A stretch of 11,455 nt of DNA, taken from contig CBFGTV010000098.1 in NCBI GenBank assembly GCA_965652145.1, positions 1 through 11,455 of the forward strand. The letters run 5' to 3'. Source of the DNA: CBFGTV01 sp965652145. GTDB taxonomy: Bacteria > Bacillota > Clostridia > Peptostreptococcales > Natronincolaceae. The translations under genes and the position numbers were made by a program. The notes beneath the pieces were generated by a model. It saw only the letters and a list, made by a program, of their open reading frames with translations, was not told the DNA's origin and ran no database searches. Below, one piece after another: positions 6,065 to 11,455 of this stretch. Position 1 is the first letter of the stretch. Each line of letters starts with the position of its first letter.

Positions 6065-7351
6065 CTAGTCATAATACTCAAATTCTATTTCGTCAATTTT
6101 AACTAGATCACCATCATTAATTCCCAATTCCTTTAGTTCATCGATAATTCCTCTCCTTCTCAACACTTTTTGGAAATAGGCTAAAGAATCTACATCATCA
6201 AAATTTGTAGAATTAACAAGTCTCTCTACAAATTTTCCTTCTACTATAAAAGTACTATTTTCCTTACGAATGGTATAGAGGTTATCAGGCTCATCTTTAA
6301 ATTTGTATATTTTTTCTGTCTCCTCTTCAGAAACCACTTCTCTTTCTTGATCTTCTATCTCCTTTAATTTACTTGAAACATATACCATTAAATCATCTAA
6401 GCCCTTATTGGTGGCAGCAGAAATTGGAAACACCCTGATCCCCTGTTCCTCCAGGTTTTTTGTTAATATTTCAAGCTGTTCTTCTGCACCAGGAAGGTCT
6501 ATTTTATTGGCCGCAACAATTTGTTGTTTTTTAGCCAGCCTTTCACTATAAAGTTTGAGCTCCTGATTGATCTTTTCAAAATCCTCCAGGGGGTTTCGCC
6601 CTTCTACCGAGGCCACATCTAATACATGAATTAACAGCTTTGTTCTTTCCACATGCCTCAGGAAATCATGCCCCAGTCCCACGCCTTCATGGGCGCCTTC
6701 AATCAAACCCGGTATATCTGCTAAAACAAAGCTATCTCCATACTTAGTTGATACTACTCCCAAATTAGGCGTAATGGTGGTGAAATGATAGTTTGCAATT
6801 TTAGGTGTCGCACTGGTTACTACAGATAAAAATGTAGACTTCCCAACATTAGGAAAGCCAATTAATCCTACATCGGCAATTAGCTTTAATTCTAATACAA
6901 CGGTTAATGCCTCCCCCGCTTCACCTGCTATGGCAAACCGTGGTGCTTGTCGGGTTGCAGTTTTAAAATGAGTATTTCCTTTGCCTCCCTTTCCACCACG
7001 GGCTATAATTTTACGATCATTTTTATCTGTTAAATCCGCCAGTATTCTTTCTGTTTTTTCTTCTTTAATAATGGTTCCTGGAGGAACCTTTAATACTAAA
7101 TCCTGGCCATCTTTGCCAAACATGTTTTTTTTACCACCGTTTTCACCATTCTCAGCGACATAGTGTTTTTTATATCGAAAATCCATAAGGGTTCGCATAC
7201 CTTCATCTACTTCAAAGATGATATTTCCTCCCTTTCCGCCGTCACCGCCCTGGGGGCCCCCTGCAGGAACATATTTTTCTCTTCTAAAGGCCACAGCCCC
7301 GTCGCCGCCTTTACCGGCCTTTAATTGTATTACTGCTCGATCAATAAACAT
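6065..7351 (-). CDS. obgE: GTPase ObgE/CgtA
   Basis: This essential Obg-family GTPase binds the 50S subunit and acts in late ribosome assembly; it is also tied to stress and sporulation control in Bacillus. It has 428 residues in three domains. The Gly-rich Obg fold spans about 1-158 (FIDRAVIQLKAGKGGDGAV, GGPQGGDGGKGG). The G domain has G1 GFPNVGKST (165-173), G2 TTITP (191-195), G3 DIPG (212-215), G4 NKID (282-285) and G5 SAAT (311-314). A C-terminal OCT domain spans about 350-428 and ends in an acidic tail. Length is typical for Firmicutes. AAGGGTG six bases before the ATG supports the start. A consensus sigma-A promoter lies about 90 bases upstream. The rplU–rpmA genes that often precede obgE are not here. 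The stop is TAG. Confidence 0.97.
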   Translation of the reverse strand: MFIDRAVIQLKAGKGGDGAVAFRREKYVPAGGPQGGDGGKGGNIIFEVDEGMRTLMDFRYKKHYVAENGENGGKKNMFGKDGQDLVLKVPPGTIIKEEKTERILADLTDKNDRKIIARGGKGGKGNTHFKTATRQAPRFAIAGEAGEALTVVLELKLIADVGLIGFPNVGKSTFLSVVTSATPKIANYHFTTITPNLGVVSTKYGDSFVLADIPGLIEGAHEGVGLGHDFLRHVERTKLLIHVLDVASVEGRNPLEDFEKINQELKLYSERLAKKQQIVAANKIDLPGAEEQLEILTKNLEEQGIRVFPISAATNKGLDDLMVYVSSKLKEIEDQEREVVSEEETEKIYKFKDEPDNLYTIRKENSTFIVEGKFVERLVNSTNFDDVDSLAYFQKVLRRRGIIDELKELGINDGDLVKIDEIEFEYYD

Positions 7352-7436
7352 TCAATCACCCTTAAAATAGTTAATTTATTCAAGTTAAGCTACATTATAT
7401 GTAAAAACATGACTTAAATATTAATTCAATAATTTT

Positions 7437-7464
7437 ATTATATCAACTAGATACCCGCTGTCAA
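7437..7464 (-). promoter_or_regulatory. sigma-A promoter of obgE
   Basis: The minus strand has TTGACA (7459-7464), 16 bases, then TATAAT (7437-7442), both hexamers perfect. The predicted leader is about 80 bases. A second, weaker candidate lies upstream (TTGTTA at 7494-7499, 15 bases, TATAAT at 7473-7478). Confidence 0.8.
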
Positions 7465-7499
7465 CTATATTTATTATAACCAAAGGTCTACAATAACAA

Positions 7500-7694
7500 T
7501 CAAACTTTTAGCTTCGCCCCGTAAACCATACTTTAACTCAGCAGCCCTTTACACCACCAGTGCCCTGGGTTATATAGATTACGAGATCTAGCCTGGGACA
7601 AATTTCCCACAGTATTGGAAAATTTGACCGGGTTAAATTATTGACGAAAAGTTCTCTTAAATTAGTTATTATAAACGAAACTTTCCAATAGATG
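7500..7694. other. intergenic segment without a recognised gene
   Basis: This is the remainder of the roughly 410-base gap between obgE and the transporter. Around 7535-7615 the DNA is visibly richer in G and C than its surroundings, with two CCTGGG copies (7563-7568 and 7592-7597) and a small inverted repeat (TGGGA at 7594-7598, TCCCA at 7605-7609). The only long frame is a TTG-started one running through the transporter's terminator, which I reject. It may be a decayed gene or an unknown RNA. Confidence 0.3.
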
Positions 7695-7731
7695 AAAAAA
7701 GGATGTTCATATCGATAATATGACATCCCTT
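7695..7731 (-). terminator. intrinsic terminator of the ridA–tnaA–transporter operon
   Basis: In the minus-strand RNA, AAGGGATGTCATAT (7718-7731) pairs with ATATGAACATCC plus following U, giving about 14 bp with one bulged A and a 5-base loop, and ending in six U (7695-7700). It lies about 33 bases after the transporter stop codon. Confidence 0.88.
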
Positions 7732-7764
7732 GATATTGAGATAAAGTGAAATCTACAGTCTGAA

Positions 7765-9123
7765 TCAACCAATACCGCCGTAAAAAATCCCTAAAATGTA
7801 TACAACAATCGTTAGTCCACAGAAAACATATTTTGTCATAGGTTCAAACCAGGCACCAATAGTTTTCTCCCGTCCCAATTGGGCCTGTTCCCTGGCAAAT
7901 CCTGGTCCACAAACCCAGAAGAACATAATTCCTGCCAACAGTGCGCCAAGGGGAATGACATAGATGGAAACAACATCCATCCAGCTTCCGAGCTTATCGG
8001 CATCCTCCAGTATTAGACCAACCAGAGCGGAAACAGCTGCAATGATTGCCACTGAGGTACCTCTTGATAGTTTAAATCTCTGTTGCAAGGCTTCAATGGG
8101 CGTTTCAAACAAGTTCATCAACGAACTGACACCTGCAAATAATACTGCTACGAAGAATAAAATCGCAAACAGCTGGCCCATGGGCATCATTTTAAACACA
8201 TTGGGCATGGTGATAAACATTAGCGGTGGTCCTGCTGCCGGATCCAATCCGAAGGCAAATACCGAAGGAATAATGACAATCGCCGCCAGCATAGCCGCTA
8301 TTGTATCAAAAATTGCCACATTTTTGGCACATCCAACAACATCTTCTGTTTTTTTCAAATAGCTTCCATATACAACGGTACCCGACCCTGCCAGTGACAG
8401 AGAGAAGAAGGCCTGACCCAAGGCATAGACCCATGTCTTCGGATCCTTTAAAAGCTCCCATTGAGGAACAAATAAATATTGATATCCCGTCGTCGCCCCC
8501 GGTAATGTCGCCACCCGAATAGCCAAAATAACAAATAATCCAAAAAATGCCGGCATCATGAACTTATTCACTTTTTCAATCCCATTTGATATGCCTAAAA
8601 GCATAACAATAAATGTCAACGCCAGCCCAGCAAAGTGCCAGCTTACGCTCCCGAGGGGGCCTGCTATCTGCCCAAAATAAGCTCCGCTGTCTGCTGCCGT
8701 TGTTACGGCTCCGGAAATGGACCCCACAGTAAATTTCAGTATCCATCCCACAACAACAGCATAGCCAATAGCAATTCCCAAAGATCCTAACACAGGAATG
8801 AGTCCTAACAAATCACCATTTTTTTTATTCCGTCTTTCAAAGGCTTTTTTAAATGCTCCCAACGGGCCCGTTTGCATGGCACGCCCAAAGGACATCTCAC
8901 CTATTACCCCTGTAAAACCAATTATCATAACAAATAAAAAATAAGGAACTAAAAATGCCGCACCACCAAATTGACCTACACGATAGGGAAACATCCATAG
9001 ATTTCCCATACCAACAGCTGAACCGATACATGCTAAAATAAACCCAACTTTAGAATTAAACGTATCACGATCCCCCAACGTCTCATTTTCCATGACAACG
9101 TTTTCATTATGTTTATCTGGCAT
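7765..9123 (-). CDS. tnaT: sodium-dependent amino acid transporter, NSS/SNF family (probable tryptophan uptake)
   Basis: This 452-residue LeuT-fold symporter imports an amino acid with sodium across the cytoplasmic membrane. TM1 carries the family signature SKVGFILACIGSAVGMGNLWMFPY (residues about 24-47), followed by GGAAFLVPYF. TM6 has the unwound-helix pattern LGQAFFSLSLAGSGTVVYGSYL, and TM8 has FAGVSSLMNLFETPIEA. I count 11 hydrophobic segments, the topology of bacterial MhsT/Tyt1-type members, not 12. The substrate cannot be read from the sequence. Tryptophan is inferred because tnaA lies directly upstream in the same direction, as with TnaT beside tryptophanase in Symbiobacterium. GAGGTG seven bases upstream supports the ATG. 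The gene is followed by a strong terminator. The symbol tnaT is provisional. Confidence 0.85.
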   Translation of the reverse strand: MPDKHNENVVMENETLGDRDTFNSKVGFILACIGSAVGMGNLWMFPYRVGQFGGAAFLVPYFLFVMIIGFTGVIGEMSFGRAMQTGPLGAFKKAFERRNKKNGDLLGLIPVLGSLGIAIGYAVVVGWILKFTVGSISGAVTTAADSGAYFGQIAGPLGSVSWHFAGLALTFIVMLLGISNGIEKVNKFMMPAFFGLFVILAIRVATLPGATTGYQYLFVPQWELLKDPKTWVYALGQAFFSLSLAGSGTVVYGSYLKKTEDVVGCAKNVAIFDTIAAMLAAIVIIPSVFAFGLDPAAGPPLMFITMPNVFKMMPMGQLFAILFFVAVLFAGVSSLMNLFETPIEALQQRFKLSRGTSVAIIAAVSALVGLILEDADKLGSWMDVVSIYVIPLGALLAGIMFFWVCGPGFAREQAQLGREKTIGAWFEPMTKYVFCGLTIVVYILGIFYGGIG

Positions 9124-9183
9124 TGTTCCACCTCTTATCTTTTATATTTAACATCTTCAGGTCTAATATTTTAAGGGTAAGAA

Positions 9184-9219
9184 TTACCTGCAGCTATTGC
9201 TGGCAATAGCCACAGGTAA
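9184..9219 (-). other. intercistronic stem-loop between tnaA and the transporter gene
   Basis: The outer arms TTACCTG (9184-9190) and CAGGTAA (9213-9219) enclose the inner arms GCTATTGC (9193-9200) and GCAATAGC (9203-9210). The two positions between them are U·G and G·U wobbles in the minus-strand RNA, giving an unbroken stem of about 17 bp. On the plus strand they are two C·A mismatches. No U-tract follows in the minus direction, though T6 follows on the plus strand (9221-9226). It is more likely an mRNA-processing or stability element, or a partial terminator, than a full stop. Confidence 0.65.
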
Positions 9220-9224
9220 GTTTT

Positions 9225-10610
9225 TTATTTTTCTACTGGAACAAGGCTTGCCTGGAAGTGTCTAAGGACTGGCGGCTCCCATGTGATTTTATAGCCTTTT
9301 ACTTCCTTTGCTCTTTCTTTGATAGCAATCAACGCATCGGCCATCACATCAATATGCGCTTGTGTATAGACCCGGCGAGGAATTGCAAGACGGGTAAATT
9401 CAAAGTTTGACTTTAACTGTTCCCCTGTATCGGGATCATTTCCTAGCATATAAGACCCTATATCGCATGTACGAATTCCGGCCTCTTTATAAAGCTCAAT
9501 TGCAAGGGCTTGTCCTGGAAATTCATAATAGGGGATATGGGGAAGCATTGCCTTTGCATCTACGAATACACCATGTCCACCTACTGGTGATTGATATGCA
9601 ATGCCTGCTTCATCAAGACGTCCCGCTAGATATTCCACTTGTCCAATACGATAACGCAGGTAATTTTCGTCTAGGCCCTCATTAAGTCCAATTGCTAAGC
9701 TCTCAAGATCACGACCAGACAGCCCGCCATAGGTTACGAAGCCTTCATATGAAATTGTGCGTCCTTTACAACCCTGATACAGTTCTTCATCTTCTTTAAT
9801 ACCAAGCAGCCCACCCATGTTTACAATTGTATCCTTTTTAGCACTCATTGTAAACATATCTGCATAGCTAAACATTTCCTTTACAATTTCTTTTATTGAT
9901 TTATCTGCATATCCTTCTTCTCTTTGTTTTACGAAGTAAGCATTTTCTGCATATCGTGCAGCATCAATACAGAACTTGATACCGTATTTTTTACAAATCG
10001 CCGCTGTTTCCTTTACGTTTTGTACAGATACCGGCTGTCCACCTGCGGAGTTATTTGTCACAGTCATAATCACAACAGCTATCTTATCTGCACCATACTC
10101 ATTAATTAAAGCCTCTAATTTTTGGGTATCCATGTTTCCTTTGAAGGGTGCTCTTTTTGTTGGATCACCAGCTTCAGGAACAACACAATCAATAGCCCTT
10201 GCACCTGCTAATTCTACGTGGGCCCTTGTTGTATCAAAATGCATATTAGAGATGGAGTATTGACCCTCTCCCATTAGCAGTCCAAATAGAACCTTTTCTG
10301 CGGCACGGCCTTGATGAACTGGCTGAATATACTTGTACCCAAAAATGTCTTGCGCTGTTTCGATAAGTTTAAAATAACTTGCAGAACCGGCATAGGCTTC
10401 GTCACCTCTCATTACGCCAGCCCATTGCTCTTGACTCATTGCATTTGTTCCACTGTCGGTCAACAAGTCAATATATACATCTTCGCCCTTAAGATTAAAT
10501 AAATTGTACTTGGCTTCAGCAATTTTTTGTTCTCTTTCTTCCCGAGTTAGCATCTTAATTGTCTCTACCATTTTAATTCTAAATGGCTCTGGTACATATT
10601 TTACTCCCAT
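9225..10610 (-). CDS. tnaA: tryptophanase (tryptophan indole-lyase)
   Basis: This 461-residue PLP enzyme splits L-tryptophan into indole, pyruvate and ammonia. It has the beta-eliminating lyase features: PEPFRIKMVE at the N-terminus, DLLTDSGTNAMS, DEAYAGS (Tyr73) and HQGR (Arg102). Further on are NSAGGQPVS, DAARYAENAYF (Asp216, Arg219), and the PLP lysine in MSAKKD (Lys259). Compared from memory with E. coli TnaA and Citrobacter tyrosine phenol-lyase, it sides with tryptophanase: MSAKKD not MSGKKD, TNNSAGG not VNLAGG, and CDIGSYMLGNDPDTG where the phenol-lyase has MERGIISAG with its substrate-binding Arg. HQGRAAE has Ala where those homologues have Gly. GGGAGGT seven bases upstream fixes the start. 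It lies 87 bases after ridA with an AT-rich inverted repeat between them, and 101 bases before the transporter. Confidence 0.92.
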   Translation of the reverse strand: MGVKYVPEPFRIKMVETIKMLTREEREQKIAEAKYNLFNLKGEDVYIDLLTDSGTNAMSQEQWAGVMRGDEAYAGSASYFKLIETAQDIFGYKYIQPVHQGRAAEKVLFGLLMGEGQYSISNMHFDTTRAHVELAGARAIDCVVPEAGDPTKRAPFKGNMDTQKLEALINEYGADKIAVVIMTVTNNSAGGQPVSVQNVKETAAICKKYGIKFCIDAARYAENAYFVKQREEGYADKSIKEIVKEMFSYADMFTMSAKKDTIVNMGGLLGIKEDEELYQGCKGRTISYEGFVTYGGLSGRDLESLAIGLNEGLDENYLRYRIGQVEYLAGRLDEAGIAYQSPVGGHGVFVDAKAMLPHIPYYEFPGQALAIELYKEAGIRTCDIGSYMLGNDPDTGEQLKSNFEFTRLAIPRRVYTQAHIDVMADALIAIKERAKEVKGYKITWEPPVLRHFQASLVPVEK

Positions 10611-10643
10611 AACAAAGACCTCCCACTTTTAATTTAATTTATC

Positions 10644-10687
10644 TTCATTCATTTAAAATATAAAATAGTTTATTCTAAATGAATAAA
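10644..10687 (-). repeat. inverted repeat between ridA and tnaA
   Basis: TTCATTCATTTA (10644-10655) and TAAATGAATAAA (10676-10687) form a 12-bp dyad (one G·U in the minus-strand RNA) separated by 20 AT-rich bases. It could be an operator-like dyad or an RNA stem-loop. No U-tract follows, so it is not a clear terminator. Confidence 0.4.
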
Positions 10688-10697
10688 TTCTATATTG

Positions 10698-11081
10698 TTA
10701 ACCCTCGACAGCAATGGCTTCTATTTCGACCAATGCGTCCTTAGGCAGCCGCGCCACCTCGAACGCCGACCGTGCAGGATAGTTACCTTCTCCAAATACT
10801 GCTTCATACACTTCATTCATTTCTTTAAAATGATTTATATCACTTAAAAATACTGTTGTTTTCAAGACATTATGTAGCCCTGAGCCTTGAGATTCTAATA
10901 TTTGTTTTAGATTCTCCAGAGATTGTCTGGTTTGTTCCTTGATGCCTCCTGGTACAAACTCACCTGTTTTCGTATCAATTGGCAGCTGACCAGAGACAAA
11001 TATTAGCCCTGCCGCTGTGGTTCCCTGAGAATATGGACCTATGGCAGACGGTGCATTCTTTGTATTAATAATTTTTTTCAT
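10698..11081 (-). CDS. ridA: RidA (YjgF/YER057c/UK114) enamine/imine deaminase
   Basis: This 127-residue RidA speeds hydrolysis of reactive 2-aminoacrylate and related enamines to keto acids and ammonia, protecting PLP enzymes in the cytoplasm. Family motifs are present: NAPSAIGPYSQG near the start, FVSGQLPID, and the C-terminal YPARSAFEVARLPKDALVEIEAIA, which holds the conserved Arg and Glu of the active site. I start at the ATG at 11079-11081, giving the usual length. A longer reading from GTG at 11112-11114 adds 11 residues, but that GTG lies between the -35 and -10 of the promoter and so upstream of the transcript. AAAGGAGG nine bases upstream is ideal. It is first in a unit with tryptophanase, whose beta-elimination releases aminoacrylate, so the coupling makes biochemical sense. 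Confidence 0.93.
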   Translation of the reverse strand: MKKIINTKNAPSAIGPYSQGTTAAGLIFVSGQLPIDTKTGEFVPGGIKEQTRQSLENLKQILESQGSGLHNVLKTTVFLSDINHFKEMNEVYEAVFGEGNYPARSAFEVARLPKDALVEIEAIAVEG

Positions 11082-11090
11082 ACTCCTTCG

Positions 11091-11098
11091 CCTCCTTT
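11091..11098 (-). promoter_or_regulatory. ribosome binding site that decides the ridA start
   Basis: AAAGGAGG on the minus strand, 9 bases before the ATG at 11079-11081. A second AAGGAG abuts the ATG and is too close to serve. The predicted transcription start is close to 11098, so the leader is only about 15-20 bases. Confidence 0.75.
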
Positions 11099-11104
11099 GA
11101 AATA

Positions 11105-11133
11105 ATATTATCACTGTTATAATTTTTTGTCAA
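11105..11133 (-). promoter_or_regulatory. sigma-A promoter of ridA–tnaA–transporter
   Basis: The minus strand has TTGACA (11128-11133), 17 bases, then TAATAT (11105-11110): a perfect -35, optimal spacing and a near-consensus -10. The very short leader leaves no room for a tnaC-type attenuator in front of ridA. Confidence 0.85.
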
Positions 11134-11248
11134 CACATTCAATAACTTTTTATTAAACTTAAAAATTGCTAGTATCTTAAGTATATCCATTTAGTCTGAT
11201 ACCCTTTGAAATTCCTTCATTCAATTAATTTTGCATTAACAAAATAGA

Positions 11249-11455
11249 TTAATTATTTTTGACGATTTTTATCATTTTGATGGTTTGGGCTGAAGCACCG
11301 CTTTCTATTTTCAAAAAATAAATTCCACTTGCCAGGTTGTGGCCCCACCGTATTTCTCCTTCTGGTGCCTGCCAGGATTGCTCCATCAATTTCTGTCCGG
11401 CTATGTTGAAAATTCTAGTGGTGATTTTTTGGTTTGAGATGTTCCGTGGAACCCC
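11249..11455 (-). CDS. C-terminus of a secreted protein with a type IX sorting-like / FlgD-Ig-like domain (cut by window edge)
   Basis: The last 68 residues of a larger protein are present, ending with TAA at 11249-11251. The pattern is a beta-sandwich tail: KITTRIFNIAGQKLMEQSW, then GEIRWGHNLASGIYFLKIESG, then TIKMIKIVKNN. The [VI]-x-[IV]-[YF]-[DN]-[IL]-x-G-[QK] turn, the S-G-[IV]-Y-F strand and the terminal T-x-K-[ML] close the fold, as in the Por/type IX C-terminal sorting domain (TIGR04183-like) and the related FlgD Ig-like domain. In Bacteroidetes such tails direct export by the type IX system; in a monoderm it may just be an extracellular Ig-like module. The remainder of the protein, including any signal peptide, is outside the window. 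No convincing terminator follows before the ridA promoter. Confidence 0.6.
   Translation of the reverse strand, partial: GVPRNISNQKITTRIFNIAGQKLMEQSWQAPEGEIRWGHNLASGIYFLKIESGASAQTIKMIKIVKNN

Noticed and set aside
7538..7768. Possible 76-residue gene starting at a TTG that overlaps the transporter stop
   Set aside because: It reads straight through the strong intrinsic terminator at 7695-7731, uses a TTG start inside the previous gene's stop codon, and shows no family resemblance.
1416..10502. Open frames on the plus strand (for example at 2121-2507, 2589-2999, 7964-8362 and 9976-10263)
   Set aside because: All lie antisense to well-supported minus-strand genes, have low-complexity or Ser/Cys-rich translations and lack family resemblance.
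10611..10697. A TnaC-like leader peptide before tnaA
   Set aside because: The only short frame with an ATG here (MNEDKLN) contains no tryptophan and does not resemble TnaC.
11082..11114. N-terminal extension of RidA from a GTG
   Set aside because: The GTG lies between the -35 and -10 of the ridA promoter, the extra residues are outside the RidA family length, and the ideal ribosome binding site serves the internal ATG.
11161..11216. Weak GGTATC/GATACT hairpin followed by five T on the minus strand, as a terminator for the partial gene at the window edge
   Set aside because: A six-pair stem with a loop of about 20 bases is too weak to call.

Overview
The window looks like a low-GC, monoderm Firmicute, most likely an anaerobic member of the Clostridia. 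The signs are AT-rich intergenic DNA, strong AGGAGG-type ribosome binding sites, a clostridial-type Tad (type IVc) pilus locus with an Flp1-like pilin, an obgE–yhbY pair, a consensus sigma-H-type promoter, and tryptophanase beside an NSS-family transporter. Every gene I can support lies on the minus strand, so transcription runs from high to low coordinates. I cannot name the genus.

Reading in the direction of transcription, the window opens with the C-terminal 68 residues of a protein ending in a type IX sorting-like / FlgD-Ig-like beta domain (11249-11455). Next is a tryptophan-catabolic unit, ridA – tnaA – NSS symporter (11081 to 7765). It has a consensus sigma-A promoter just upstream of ridA and an intrinsic terminator after the transporter. 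The expected pathway is uptake of tryptophan, cleavage by tryptophanase to indole plus 2-aminoacrylate, and clearance of aminoacrylate to pyruvate and ammonia with help from RidA.

A second unit is obgE – small Cys-rich protein – yhbY (7351 to 5545). It is a ribosome-assembly cluster with its own TTGACA-N16-TATAAT promoter and an intrinsic terminator overlapping the yhbY stop codon. A roughly 490-base AT-rich gap follows. It holds an orphan terminator-like hairpin and then a sigma-H consensus promoter facing the Tad genes.

The third unit is the Tad operon: prepilin peptidase (cpaA/tadV) – cpaE/tadZ – cpaF/tadA – tadB – tadC – flp1 pilin – tadE, with TadE cut by the window edge. Gene spacing is 2 to 31 bases until the pilin. 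A strong stem-loop then separates flp1 from tadE. cpaE carries a single in-frame amber codon at 4006-4008 although both halves remain in the same frame and look intact. This is either a recent nonsense mutation, a sequence error, or readthrough.

The most notable points are the interrupted cpaE, the sigma-H promoter before a pilus operon, two intercistronic stem-loops that pair fully only in the minus-strand RNA, and a type IX-like tail in an apparently Gram-positive genome. I did not find CRISPR arrays, insertion sequences, tRNA or rRNA genes.
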